Below are positions 44,699 through 55,365 of a stretch of 64,000 bases of DNA, in pieces; the stretch's first letter is position 1, and each line of letters opens with the position of its first letter. This DNA comes from Chryseobacterium aquifrigidense (GTDB lineage: Bacteria > Bacteroidota > Bacteroidia > Flavobacteriales > Weeksellaceae): assembly GCF_006716485.1 (NCBI RefSeq), contig NZ_VFPD01000001.1, forward strand, positions 3,144,008 to 3,208,007, in the 5' to 3' direction. Both the position numbers and the translations under genes were made by a program. The notes under the pieces were generated by a model. That model made no database searches and was not told the DNA's origin. It worked only from the letters and a program-made list of their open reading frames with translations.

Positions 44699-45391
44699 AT
44701 GAAAATCAATATAAAATTAACCCTTATTTTATCATTATGCTTATTCAATGGACTTTATAGTCAGAGTAAAGATAATTACAATATGTGGTTTCAGTACCTG
44801 ATGTCGGCAAAGCTTACCGATAAAAGTACTTTAACCGCACTTACCCAGTACCGTTCCTTCGACCTGGCTTATGACACAAGACTCTTTCTGGTAAATGCCT
44901 ATGTAGATTATGAAGTGGCAGACAATATAAGACCTGCCGCAGGAGCCATGTTTCTGATTCTTGAATCTTATAATGCTGACGATTCTAAAAAAATACGATA
45001 TGAAAAAAGACCTTTTCAACAGGTAACCGCTGATTACTTCATTGGGAGAACGTCAATCTCCAACCGCCTCAGAGTGGAAGAACGATTTCTAAGCAATCCG
45101 GATGAGTTTGAGGTAAGGATCCGCTATCTGATCTCCGTCAGAATTCCTTTCAATAAAAAAGGAGAAAAAGAAAAGCTTTATGGTATTCTTAAAAATGAGA
45201 TAAGAATGAATATGGATAAATCAGAACCTTTCGACAGCAATCGTATTACGGCAGGACTTGGAATAAAACTGGGAAAAAACTCTGCACTGGAGCTTGCTTT
45301 TATCAATCAAATGGAAACCGGGAAAACAAGCAATTACGGATTCATAGGCTTCAGAAACAGCTTTGACTGGAGAAAAAAGAAACAACAATAA
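44699..45391 (+). CDS. DUF2490 family outer-membrane beta-barrel-like protein
   Basis: 230-aa exported protein. Signal peptide MKINIKLTLILSLCLFNGLYS, then KDNYNMWFQYLMSAKLTDK, the typical DUF2490 start, followed by alternating beta strands and a final strand YGFIGFRNSFDWR. Predicted small outer-membrane barrel of unknown function. It is the first gene of an operon with a CitMHS transporter (25 bases downstream), so it may act as an outer-membrane pore for the same substrate. Confidence 0.82.
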   Translation: MKINIKLTLILSLCLFNGLYSQSKDNYNMWFQYLMSAKLTDKSTLTALTQYRSFDLAYDTRLFLVNAYVDYEVADNIRPAAGAMFLILESYNADDSKKIRYEKRPFQQVTADYFIGRTSISNRLRVEERFLSNPDEFEVRIRYLISVRIPFNKKGEKEKLYGILKNEIRMNMDKSEPFDSNRITAGLGIKLGKNSALELAFINQMETGKTSNYGFIGFRNSFDWRKKKQQ

Positions 45392-45415
45392 CTTTATTAA
45401 TATCTACATATAACG

Positions 45416-46702
45416 ATGCTTACATTTCTTGGTTTTTTAATGATTTTCATCTTCATGATCCTCATCATGAACAAAAAGATGACTCCGCTTACCGCTTTGG
45501 TCATTGTGCCCGTAACCATAGCCCTTTTTGCAGGTTTTGGCCCTCAGCTGGGAGATATGATGAAAAACGGTGTGAAAGAAATAGCGCTTACCGGCGTTAT
45601 GCTGATTTTTGCCATTCTCTATTTCAGTTTAATGATAGATACAGGACTTTTTGAGCCCTTAGTGAATATAATTCTAAAAGCCGTTGGAGATAATCCCATC
45701 AAAACAACAATAGGGACTGCCGTTCTTACGGCATTGGTTTCATTGGATGGAGACGGCTCATCTACCTATTTAATTGTAGTAGCCGCTATGCTTCCGCTGT
45801 ATAAAAGACAAGGGATGAATCCACTTATTCTTACCTGTATTATTATGCTTGCCGGACAGATTATGAATATCCTTCCCTGGGGAGGTCCTACTGCAAGGGT
45901 AATGAGTTCCCTGAAACTGGGGCACACGGAAATATTTGTGCCTATGATTCCTATTATGGCTATCGGTATCCTGTGGGTGATATTTGTTGCCTACATTTTG
46001 GGAAGAAGAGAAAAAAACAGGATTGCCAGGCATGGAAAATTTACCGGCTACAACAACAATGATATTATTGGAGAGGCAGATCCTGCACTCCGCCGCCCGA
46101 AACTTATCCTGATCAATCTCGCTCTTACAATTACCCTTTTGGTAGTTATGATCCTGGATATTGTTCCTTTAGGGATTGCCTTTATGATTGCTTTCTGCAT
46201 TGCCTCCATCATCAATTATCCAAAATTAAAAGACCAGCAGAAAATCATTTCCAAACATGCAGGAAATGCTTTATCAGTGGCAGGAATGATCTTTGGAGCA
46301 GGAATTTTCACAGGAATTCTTAACGGATCAGGGATTATGCAGGCGATGGGAAACAGTATGATAGAAATAGTTCCTAAAAGCTGGGGTGGTTATATGAATA
46401 TCGTCACCGCTTTATTCAGTATACCGTTTACTTTTTTTCTGTCCAATGATGCCTATTATTTTGGAATATTGCCTATTATAGTTGCTACCGGTCATCAATT
46501 GGGAATTTCGCCGGAAATATTAGGAAGAGCAAGTCTTATCGGGCAGGGCTCTCACCTTCTGAGCCCACTGGTTCCGTCTACTTATCTGCTGGTATCGCTG
46601 GCCGGTGTAGAATTTTCAGATCATCTAAAATATACGTTAAAGTGGGCCTTAGGATCATCAGTGATCATGTTGTTGAGCGCTTTGATTCTTGGTATTATAT
46701 AA
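45416..46702 (+). CDS. CitMHS family citrate:cation symporter
   Basis: 428-aa inner-membrane transporter with about 11-12 helices, CitMHS family (metal-citrate or citrate/proton uptake). Recognisable blocks are LTALVSLDGDGSSTYLIVVAAM and QIMNILPWGGPTAR, and the C-terminal FFLSNDAYYFGILPI and SLIGQGSHLLSPLVPSTYL. It sits in an operon downstream of a LytS/LytTR pair, which supports carboxylate-responsive expression. Exact substrate unproven. Confidence 0.88.
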   Translation: MLTFLGFLMIFIFMILIMNKKMTPLTALVIVPVTIALFAGFGPQLGDMMKNGVKEIALTGVMLIFAILYFSLMIDTGLFEPLVNIILKAVGDNPIKTTIGTAVLTALVSLDGDGSSTYLIVVAAMLPLYKRQGMNPLILTCIIMLAGQIMNILPWGGPTARVMSSLKLGHTEIFVPMIPIMAIGILWVIFVAYILGRREKNRIARHGKFTGYNNNDIIGEADPALRRPKLILINLALTITLLVVMILDIVPLGIAFMIAFCIASIINYPKLKDQQKIISKHAGNALSVAGMIFGAGIFTGILNGSGIMQAMGNSMIEIVPKSWGGYMNIVTALFSIPFTFFLSNDAYYFGILPIIVATGHQLGISPEILGRASLIGQGSHLLSPLVPSTYLLVSLAGVEFSDHLKYTLKWALGSSVIMLLSALILGII

Positions 46703-46747
46703 GGTTATATCTTTGAATATTGTAATCTTACCATCTATAAAAAGTGA

Positions 46748-47959
46748 ATGATGAAAACTGCCAAGCAAAAAACATTTACCGATTCTTATCTAAGAAACCT
46801 TACGCTTTATGTGTTCACAGCGATTATCTGTGGAGCATTAACGGGTTATTATTTTCCGGAAGTCGCTAAACCGCTGGAAAAGGTAAGCAGTTACTTTTTT
46901 ATGCTTCTTGAAGTTTTGATTATTCCTGTTATTTTCATTGCAGTAACCTATGGGGTAAGTTATATTTTCAGTACTAAAAATGCTTTTAAAATTGTAAGCC
47001 AGATGGTTCTGTATTTTGTAATCATTACCTCTGTAAGTATTTTATTGGGAATCGGATCTGGTCTTCTTTTAAAACCGGGTGCCAATACAGGAATTATTAT
47101 TTCTTCTCATAAAGAACTTCCTGAAAGATTTTTAACAACAACTACGAATCCATTGCATATCAGCAACTATGTCCTTTTTCTTTTCATATCCATTTCTGCA
47201 GGAGTCGTGATCGGTCTTTCAAAGAAGAGAAATAATATCTTTAAAGCTTTAGATGCGGGAAGAAATTTGTTTTTCAGGCTCATCAAATATGTTTATTTAT
47301 TTCTTCCGATCGTCATTTTCTCTAATATCGCCTACGGAATCTCAGTCTATGGAATTAATACCTTGCTGCCATTAAGTAAAATTGTTGCCACGGTATATCT
47401 TACCAGTGTATTCTTCATTTTCGGGATATTAGGTGTTATAACGGCTTACTTTAAAATTAATCTTTGGGATTTTCTGATCAGCATCAAAGAAGAAATCATT
47501 CTTGTAGTGGCAACATCTTCTTCAAAAACAGCCTTCCCAATGATCTTTGACAAAATGGAATCCCAGGGCTATGACCGGAAAATTCTTCGACTGATTATTC
47601 CTCTCGGATATAATTTTAATCTGGCAGGAGCCTGTATTTATCTTTCCATTTCATGTATTTTCCTCGTTCAGCTTTACAATATTTCCCTTACGCCAATGGA
47701 TTATTTCTGGCTTTTTATAACAATTTCCATTGCTTCCAAAACCGCTTCAGGAGTTCCCGGATCAGGCTTCCTTGCGCTGATGTTCACCCTAAGCAGGTTT
47801 GGAAAAATTCCTACCACAGATCTTGCCCTTTTATACAGCATAGACCGTTTTATGAACGAAGCGAGATCGGTTACCAATTTCATTGGCATTTCAGTTTCTG
47901 CTGCCATTATTTCAAAACTTAATCAAAATTCTATTCCCTTAAAAAATGATATTTCCTGA
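46748..47959 (+). CDS. Dicarboxylate/amino acid:cation symporter (DAACS/SDF family)
   Basis: 403-aa inner-membrane symporter of the glutamate/dicarboxylate family. The Ser-rich hairpin is VATSSSKTAFPMIFDKM. The helix 7 motif, usually NMDGT, reads GYNFNLAGACIY here, so Asp is replaced by Ala. Near the C-terminus, TASGVPGSGFLAL and DRFMNEARSVTNF fit hairpin 2 and helix 8. The substitution in the substrate/Na-binding motif suggests an unusual substrate or coupling ion. The gene lies 45 bases after the CitMHS gene and overlaps terC by 14 bases. Confidence 0.85.
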   Translation: MMKTAKQKTFTDSYLRNLTLYVFTAIICGALTGYYFPEVAKPLEKVSSYFFMLLEVLIIPVIFIAVTYGVSYIFSTKNAFKIVSQMVLYFVIITSVSILLGIGSGLLLKPGANTGIIISSHKELPERFLTTTTNPLHISNYVLFLFISISAGVVIGLSKKRNNIFKALDAGRNLFFRLIKYVYLFLPIVIFSNIAYGISVYGINTLLPLSKIVATVYLTSVFFIFGILGVITAYFKINLWDFLISIKEEIILVVATSSSKTAFPMIFDKMESQGYDRKILRLIIPLGYNFNLAGACIYLSISCIFLVQLYNISLTPMDYFWLFITISIASKTASGVPGSGFLALMFTLSRFGKIPTTDLALLYSIDRFMNEARSVTNFIGISVSAAIISKLNQNSIPLKNDIS

Positions 47960-48737
47960 TTTTACACACCTTCTCAATGACATCGTAGAAAACCCGGCAA
48001 AATCGATCGCTATTATCGGCAATCTTATCCTTATCGAAAGCCTTCTTTCTGTAGATAATGCAGCAGTATTGGCAACCATCGTCATGGATCTGCCCGAACA
48101 TCAAAGAAAAAAAGCCCTGAAATACGGAATCCTTGGAGCTTATATATTTCGCGGACTAGCCCTTATTTTTGCATCCGTCCTGATTTCCGTATGGTGGCTG
48201 AAACCATTGGGAGGACTGTACCTGCTCTATATTTCTGTTGACTGGTTTATCAAAAAAATAAAAAACACAGATGATGAAGAAAATCAGGAGGAAAATCCTG
48301 ATAAAGAATCCAGCTGGCTGTATAAAAATTCGATTGGATTATTGGGTCAGTTCTGGGCAACGGTTGCTATTGTGGAAGTAATGGATCTTGCTTTTTCTAT
48401 CGATAATGTCTTTGCAGCCGTAGCGTTTTCAGATAATTTACTTTTGATTACGCTGGGTGTATTTATAGGAATTTTGGCTATGAGATTTATTGCACAGTGG
48501 TTTGTCCGCCTGATGCAGGTTTTTCCTTTTCTGGAAACTGCCGCTTTTATTGTCATTGCTATTTTAGGTATTAAACTAAGTTTTTCGTTATATGAACACT
48601 TCTACCCTGCTACAGCTTTTGCTCAGTTTTTAGCCAGTCATACCATGGAAATTCTGGTTTCCGCCATTACTGTTCTTTTGTTTGTAGTGCCTGTAGCTAC
48701 CAGTTATCTCTTCGGATTTCCGGCCCGCAAAAAATAA
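47946..48737 (+). CDS. TerC family integral membrane protein
   Basis: 263-aa membrane protein with about seven helices. TerC motifs are ESLLSVDNAAVLATIV near the start and VMDLAFSIDNVFAAVAFS in the middle, with acidic residues inside predicted helices. These are conserved in TerC proteins associated with tellurium resistance and, in other bacteria, manganese export. A short acidic cytoplasmic loop (DDEENQEENPDKES) lies between. It overlaps the symporter gene by 14 bases and is probably the last gene of the operon. Confidence 0.9.
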   Translation: MIFPDFTHLLNDIVENPAKSIAIIGNLILIESLLSVDNAAVLATIVMDLPEHQRKKALKYGILGAYIFRGLALIFASVLISVWWLKPLGGLYLLYISVDWFIKKIKNTDDEENQEENPDKESSWLYKNSIGLLGQFWATVAIVEVMDLAFSIDNVFAAVAFSDNLLLITLGVFIGILAMRFIAQWFVRLMQVFPFLETAAFIVIAILGIKLSFSLYEHFYPATAFAQFLASHTMEILVSAITVLLFVVPVATSYLFGFPARKK

Positions 48738-48853
48738 TTTTTCTGCCAATTTTTCACATTCGGAAATAAAAATCTGCCATTTCATCCATCAGCGTCTCAT
48801 GGCATACATTTAGAGAATTAGAAGACAGAAATAATTAAAAAATTAAATATATT

Positions 48854-49132
48854 ATGTCAGTAAACTTTAAACCATTGGCAGACAGAGTTCTGGTAGAGCC
48901 AATCGCAGCAGAAACTAAAACAGCTTCAGGTATTATCATCCCGGATACTGCAAAGGAAAAGCCGCAAGAAGGTACTGTAGTAGCAGTAGGTCCTGGTAAA
49001 AAAGACGAGCCTACAACGGTTCAGGTAGGTGACAAAGTTCTTTATGGAAAATATTCAGGAGCTGAATTAAAGCTTGAAGGAAAAGACTATTTAATCGTAA
49101 GAGAAGCTGATTTATTAGGAATTATTGGCTAA
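48854..49132 (+). CDS. groES: Co-chaperonin GroES
   Basis: 92-aa GroES (HSP10) cap for the GroEL ring. Full-length with [20 protein letters not shown] at the N-terminus, the mobile-loop region [20 protein letters not shown], and [14 protein letters not shown] at the C-terminal half. Followed by groEL after a 103-base spacer rich in repeated ATCTAA/CATCTAA motifs. No CIRCE element was noticed in the upstream bases. Confidence 0.97.
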   Translation: MSVNFKPLADRVLVEPIAAETKTASGIIIPDTAKEKPQEGTVVAVGPGKKDEPTTVQVGDKVLYGKYSGAELKLEGKDYLIVREADLLGIIG

Positions 49133-49223
49133 GATTTAAGATCACAGACATCAGATTTCAGATTAAAAAAATCAAATTAAAAAACTTTTGTTAGCTGTCT
49201 AATATCTGACATCTAACATCTAA

Positions 49224-50861
<1,638 letters not shown>

Positions 50862-50922
50862 CAGCGTGTTGCTGAGACAAATTTAATATATAAACCGTTC
50901 TGCTTTTGTAGGGCGGTTTTTT
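50862..50922 (+). terminator. groEL post-stop hairpin and terminator
   Basis: CAGC-gtgtt-GCTG directly after the stop (50862-50874), then AACCGTTCTGC (50893-50903) pairing with GTAGGGCGGTT (50908-50918) and a T-run. This whole block is carried by every downstream groEL-tail copy. Confidence 0.85.
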
Positions 50923-50961
50923 GTTTGAAATTTAGTTGATAATTATAAAAGTTTTATTTAT

Positions 50962-50989
50962 TTGCACTGAGGTTGTTTTTATATATTTG
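50962..50989 (+). promoter_or_regulatory. Promoter of cargo gene 1
   Basis: TTG (50962-50964), 17-base spacer, TATATTTG (50982-50989), close to the Bacteroidota consensus; 36 bases before the ATG at 51026. Confidence 0.6.
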
Positions 50990-51025
50990 TGAATTACTGT
51001 AAGCATTTCAAAAACAAACCATTAA

Positions 51026-51451
51026 ATGAAATTTTTAAAAATTCTATCTTTGTTAATTATAATTTTCATTGGAATTCTAATAAGTACAAAGTTAAAATTA
51101 ACTGTTGAAAGTGCTGAATACAATGCTAATTACGAAAATATTTATCCTCCAAAGTGTTTCATAAAATTTGAAAACAAAAAATACCTTATTAAACAAAGAT
51201 ATAAATACAGGTATAAAATACTCAGTGAATATTGGTTTGTAGCCAGTGAAGGTTTTGCAGTTCAAAAATTTGAATTTCCTTTTGAAATGAATTATAGCAA
51301 TGATCAAAAAAAATATATCCTATTAAAATATTCTGAAAACGAAGAATTCATTAAATTCAATTCACAAAAATATAAAATCACGGAAAAAAGGAATGATACA
51401 ATTATTTCAAAAATAGCTGATGACAAACTTATTATATTTATTAACGAATGA
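51026..51451 (+). CDS. Hypothetical membrane-anchored protein (cargo of groEL-tail unit 1)
   Basis: 141-aa protein with an N-terminal hydrophobic helix (residues 4-22, FLKILSLLIIIFIGILIS) acting as anchor or signal, then a hydrophilic, Lys/Tyr-rich beta-type domain. No family recognised. It is more AT-rich than groEL. It has its own promoter and is followed 42 bases later by groEL-tail copy 1, so it forms a promoter-gene-terminator cassette. Confidence 0.7.
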   Translation: MKFLKILSLLIIIFIGILISTKLKLTVESAEYNANYENIYPPKCFIKFENKKYLIKQRYKYRYKILSEYWFVASEGFAVQKFEFPFEMNYSNDQKKYILLKYSENEEFIKFNSQKYKITEKRNDTIISKIADDKLIIFINE

Positions 51452-51493
51452 GTAAAGTACTATTAATTCAAAGTCTCACAGATTATCAACTCC

Positions 51494-51690
51494 ACAACTA
51501 AAATAACAAGAGCCCTTGAAAATGCAGCTCCTGTATCTGGAATGCTTTTAACAACTGAATGTGTAATCACTGAAGTAAAGAGCACTGAACCAGCTATGCC
51601 AATGGGTGATGGAATGCCAGGAATGATGTAACAACTTGTCGTTGAGATAAATTAATATGCTAACCGTTCTGCCTTGCAGAACGGTTTTTT
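51494..51690 (+). repeat. groEL 3'-end copy 1 with terminator
   Basis: In-frame remnant of the last roughly 45 codons of groEL (ending GMPGMM, stop 51629-51631) with one codon missing (Val of TRVALEN). Substitutions relative to the resident gene include S to P, A to T and G to D, plus synonymous changes (CTT/TTA, ATT/ATC, GTG/GTA). Post-stop hairpin CAAC-ttgtc-GTTG and terminator AACCGTTCTGC-ctt-GCAGAACGGTT are both kept with compensatory base changes. No start codon, so not expressed as a protein on its own. Confidence 0.9.
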
Positions 51691-51710
51691 ATTTGTATTA
51701 GTTTTTTAAC

Positions 51711-51795
51711 TATATTTGGTCCTCTAAATAAAACCATGAAAGCATACAATAAAGTTCTTAATTATACAAACTTTAAACTTGAATCAAAGCTCTGA
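51711..51795 (+). other. Promoter-like box and 19-codon frame, probable gene remnant
   Basis: TATATTTG (51711-51718) is followed at 51736 by an ATG frame reading MKAYNKVLNYTNFKLESKL and then a stop. This looks like the 5' end of a gene that was lost or cut, or a small leader ORF. The rest of the gap up to 51902 holds a second promoter box, TATTTTTG at 51831-51838, which probably drives the next gene. Confidence 0.4.
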
Positions 51796-51902
51796 AAAGA
51801 TTTAGCAATTAACTAAAATTGCATTTACACTATTTTTGCTTATAAATATTATATTTCCATGATCATACTTGATCACAATAAAAACGTTATAAAAAAACAT
51901 AA

Positions 51903-53972
51903 ATGAAAAAAATACTTTTACTATTTTTAATTACTATTACTTTTAATCAAACATTTTCTCAGACTACTTGGGAGCTTTTAAACCCCAAACCAACAACAAA
52001 TACAGGAAAGCATATTGAATTCGTTTCTAGCAATAAAGGTTTTATAATTACATCAAATGAACTCCTAGAAACTATAGATTCTGGTACAACTTGGACAAAA
52101 AAACAAAATATTACGGGTGGTAATGATATTAGTTTTAAGAATGGGATTGGCTATGTTGCAGGGGATTTCGGTTATATTTTAAAGACCATAGATAATGGTG
52201 TAAATTGGCAACAAATATATACTGGTTTTAATGATTCTTTTAATACAGTAAATATTATAGACAATAGCACAATTATTCTATCAAGCTCAAATAAAATCAT
52301 TAAAACACTTGATGGTGGAGTTACATGGTTAAGTTATACTATTCCAAACGTAACAGTTGTCAAAACTGCCTTTACAAGTTCTTTGGTTGGACATGCTGTT
52401 TGTAATAACGGCAAGATACAAAAGACTATAGATGGTGGAAACACTTGGTATAATACTTATAGTACTACGACATTCCCATCTAACTTTTTCACGGTTTATT
52501 TCATAAACCAGAATGTCGGTTTTGCATCAAGACAACACGATTACTTATTTAAAACTACAGATGGTGGCGAAACTTGGACAGAAATTACAGGATCATTTGA
52601 AGCAATGTATGATTTTTACTTTTTAGATGAAAATAATGGTTTTGCCACAGGAGATTATGGTGCAACTTATAAAACGACTAATGGCGGAATTACATGGAGC
52701 CAGATTTTTTTCCAAGACGGATACTTTGACTATACTTCAATGTATGGCATTTTCTTTCAGGACAGTAATAAAGGCTTTGCTACGGGGGCAAGAGGACGAA
52801 TAATTAAAACCATAGATGGAGGAAACACATGGACACAACATTCGCCCACCTACAATGATTTTAAGCAACTACAAATAGTGAATAATAATGTTGGTTTTGC
52901 ATTAACTGATAATCAATTTTACAAAACCAATAATTTTGGTGACACGTGGACATTGGTTGGCACGTTAAATCTTGGCACTTCTGTTACTAGTAGCGATTTC
53001 ACATTTGTTAATGAAAACTTAGGATATGCAACTACTGGAGGAACATATGGAGGACATGTTTATAAAACAACTGATGGAGGATCAACATGGGAAATATTAA
53101 ATAATGGAAATGATATTATAGATGAAGGGATAAGTTCAATTTGTTTTTTGGATGGTAATATTGGTTTTATTTCTGGTGGTTTTAACCAAAAAAAAGTCAT
53201 GAAAACAACAAATGGAGGAAGCAGTTGGACACAGGTATCAAACCAAGCCTTTGGAAATATTCAGTTTGTAAACTCGCTTGTGGGTTATGCTAATAGAATC
53301 GGGAATTATTATGGAGCAATGTATAAAACTATAGATGGAGGTAACACCTGGAATCAACTCATTGAAGTAGCAGGAGGTGGAATCAAATCTTTTCATTTTG
53401 TTGATGAAAATAATGGTTACTTTGTGGGAGATAATTCTCTATTTTACAAAACAACTAATGGTGGTACAAGTTGGACACAAATATCAGTTCCTTACGGCTA
53501 CTATACGTTAACAAAATTTTACACCCCTAATATAGGATATATTGTAAATGAAAATGGTGAAATATACAAAACCATAAATGGCGGAATAAATTGGTCATCA
53601 GTAACAACTCAGTATAGTATAAACTCTCTTGAATTAGTTAATAATTATATTTTCACAGCAGGAACAAATGGAAAAATATACAGAAGCTTTACCGGGAATA
53701 CAGTTTTAGGGACATTAGAAAAAGAAACTGAAAAACAATTTGTTGTATATCCCAATCCTACTTCCGATTATATCAATATAAGTTTAAATGGTAAAGCTGA
53801 AAAAGTAGAATTATATAGTGCTGATGGAAGGTTTCTAACTCCTAAATTCATTACAAATACAAAAGATTTCATTAAATTAGATATGAATGATTTTTCTTCT
53901 GGAATATATTACCTAAAATTAACTTTCAAAAACAATAAATCTGTGACAAAACAAGTTATTGTAAAAAAATAA
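51903..53972 (+). CDS. T9SS-exported beta-propeller protein (YCF48/BNR-like repeats)
   Basis: 689-aa secreted protein: signal peptide MKKILLLFLITITFNQTFS, then about a dozen repeats of the Asp-box type (TxDGGxTW, for example TTDGGETWTEI, TIDGGNTWTQH, TTNGGSSWTQV) that form a YCF48/sialidase-type propeller. The last 75 residues are a type A T9SS sorting domain (FVVYPNPTSDYINIS ... SGIYYLKLTFKNN ... KQVIVKK). Catalytic residues were not identifiable, so binding or adhesion is a safer guess than enzymatic activity. It is the cargo of groEL-tail unit 2, lying between tail copies 1 and 2 with its own promoter. Confidence 0.9.
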   Translation: MKKILLLFLITITFNQTFSQTTWELLNPKPTTNTGKHIEFVSSNKGFIITSNELLETIDSGTTWTKKQNITGGNDISFKNGIGYVAGDFGYILKTIDNGVNWQQIYTGFNDSFNTVNIIDNSTIILSSSNKIIKTLDGGVTWLSYTIPNVTVVKTAFTSSLVGHAVCNNGKIQKTIDGGNTWYNTYSTTTFPSNFFTVYFINQNVGFASRQHDYLFKTTDGGETWTEITGSFEAMYDFYFLDENNGFATGDYGATYKTTNGGITWSQIFFQDGYFDYTSMYGIFFQDSNKGFATGARGRIIKTIDGGNTWTQHSPTYNDFKQLQIVNNNVGFALTDNQFYKTNNFGDTWTLVGTLNLGTSVTSSDFTFVNENLGYATTGGTYGGHVYKTTDGGSTWEILNNGNDIIDEGISSICFLDGNIGFISGGFNQKKVMKTTNGGSSWTQVSNQAFGNIQFVNSLVGYANRIGNYYGAMYKTIDGGNTWNQLIEVAGGGIKSFHFVDENNGYFVGDNSLFYKTTNGGTSWTQISVPYGYYTLTKFYTPNIGYIVNENGEIYKTINGGINWSSVTTQYSINSLELVNNYIFTAGTNGKIYRSFTGNTVLGTLEKETEKQFVVYPNPTSDYINISLNGKAEKVELYSADGRFLTPKFITNTKDFIKLDMNDFSSGIYYLKLTFKNNKSVTKQVIVKK

Positions 53973-54013
53973 AATACAATTACTATTGGCACAAATCCTT
54001 GCAAAACAATATA

Positions 54014-54280
54014 TTTTGGACACAACGCAAAAATCGACGAATAGTTCAATATACTTGAAGCAAGAATCCTCGACCCAACTAAAGTAACAAGAGTTGCCCT
54101 TGAAAACGCGGTTTTTGTATCTGGAATGCTTCTTACAACAGAATGTATTATCACTGAAGTGAAGAGCGCTGAACCAGCTATGTTAATGGGTTGTGGAATA
54201 CCAGGAATGATGCAACAGCGTGTCGCTGAGACAATTTAATATATTAACCGTTCTACTTTTGTGGAGCGGTTTTTTTTATT
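54014..54280 (+). repeat. groEL 3'-end copy 2 with terminator
   Basis: The longest tail, matching groEL from about the position equivalent to 50659 (GGxxTTGGACACAACGC region) to the terminator. It is more decayed: the stop TAA is CAA (54212-54214 region), the frame has an early in-frame TAG (near 54042), and several residues are changed (GGG to GCG, PM to LM). It keeps CTTCTTACAAC and GTGAAG as in the resident gene, unlike copies 1, 3 and 4. Post-stop hairpin CAGC-gtgtc-GCTG and terminator AACCGTTCTAC/GTGGAGCGGTT are intact. Confidence 0.88.
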
Positions 54281-54294
54281 ATTAAGCCGTTTTG

Positions 54295-54302
54295 TATATT
54301 TG
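54295..54302 (+). promoter_or_regulatory. -7 box of cargo unit 3
   Basis: TATATTTG, exact TAnnTTTG, right after the terminator of tail copy 2 and 38 bases before the ATG at 54340. Confidence 0.55.
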
Positions 54303-54339
54303 ATTGTCAAACTTTAATGATAGGCACAAAAATCCAACC

Positions 54340-55011
54340 ATGAAAAAAATACTATCTTACTTATTAATCTTTTTCATATTTACCCTAATTTTAAACTGTA
54401 AGGCAAATGAATCATTTGGATTAAAAAAAATGAGCAAAAGTGAACGCAATACATTTATTTCTTCAAATTTAAAAACTCAAAGGGGTGTTAATCTGGGTAA
54501 TTTTATTTTTCATCTACAGGAATCTAAAGTAGACTTAACACCCTTTAACCAAATTTTAATTGATGAATTAAAAACATCTCAGTATCCGTATGACATTAAT
54601 ATATTAACGAACGTATTGGTTAATAACAAAGAAAACAAATCTGAAATTGAATATATACTCAACTCAAAAATTAAAATTTGGGATACAGAAAATTGGTCTG
54701 AAAAATTCTGGACATTAATCCAAGAGTATAATTTAAATATTAAAAAACCTAGCTACTACTCTATAGAAAATAATTCATCAAAAAAATATGATGCCTCAAT
54801 ATTTCTAAAAACAAAAATCGAAACTGATGAACTAGGAAAAGAACCTATGTTAATGATCAATTGGAATATTACAAGCTACGAAGAAGGAAAACTTATTGAA
54901 ACATTAGATAAGTTAGATATTAAACAAATAGATTATACTTCCAAAAATCAGGCAGTAAGTCTATATGGGAAAAGTGGAATTGATGGATTATTAAAAGTTA
55001 TAACTTACTAA
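54340..55011 (+). CDS. Hypothetical lipoprotein with TonB-plug-like C-terminus
   Basis: 223-aa predicted lipoprotein: signal peptide with lipobox LILNC (Cys at about residue 19). The middle is Asn/Lys-rich and unrecognised. The C-terminal QAVSLYGKSGIDGLLKVITY resembles the end of TonB-dependent receptor plug domains (xALYGxxGxxGVIxITT). ATG 54340 is chosen over a TTG at 54304 that overlaps the promoter region. It could interact with a TonB system or transporter, or be a remnant fused to a plug fragment. First gene of unit 3; 37 bases before the next. Confidence 0.65.
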   Translation: MKKILSYLLIFFIFTLILNCKANESFGLKKMSKSERNTFISSNLKTQRGVNLGNFIFHLQESKVDLTPFNQILIDELKTSQYPYDINILTNVLVNNKENKSEIEYILNSKIKIWDTENWSEKFWTLIQEYNLNIKKPSYYSIENNSSKKYDASIFLKTKIETDELGKEPMLMINWNITSYEEGKLIETLDKLDIKQIDYTSKNQAVSLYGKSGIDGLLKVITY

Positions 55012-55048
55012 AAGTTTTTACTGTACAAAATATCTCAACTTTAATTGA

Positions 55049-55354
55049 ATGACAAAAAAAATAACAGTTTCGGTAATAATCTGGCTAGTTTATGTTTTTG
55101 CAGACTACTTTTATCTTCCCTATTTTATCCAACCCTTTTCTTGGCTTTTAGTGTGTATAATCTTGCTAATTTTAACAGTAAGACAAGTAATAAAATTAAT
55201 CAAAGAAAAGAAAAATATAAAGGTAAACAGAATAATAAATCTTTCAGTAACATTAATTTTATTTTTTCTAACGTTTTACAATTTCAACAAAATCCCCAAC
55301 TTTATTATTGAAAAATTGACTGGAGTATTTCTTATAATAGGCGAAATCAAATAG
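55049..55354 (+). CDS. Small hypothetical membrane protein
   Basis: 101-aa protein with three predicted transmembrane helices (about residues 5-25, 28-46 and 64-80) and a basic loop (RQVIKLIKEKKNIKVNR) between the second and third. No family recognised. AT-rich codon use like its neighbours. It follows the lipoprotein gene by 37 bases in unit 3. Confidence 0.6.
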   Translation: MTKKITVSVIIWLVYVFADYFYLPYFIQPFSWLLVCIILLILTVRQVIKLIKEKKNIKVNRIINLSVTLILFFLTFYNFNKIPNFIIEKLTGVFLIIGEIK

Positions 55355-55365
55355 TAAAAGATGTT

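Noticed and set aside
55045-55311. Alternative 88-codon frame overlapping the small membrane protein
   Set aside because: The other frame (55049-55354) has an ATG, clear transmembrane pattern and no composition anomalies; this one looks like its shadow.
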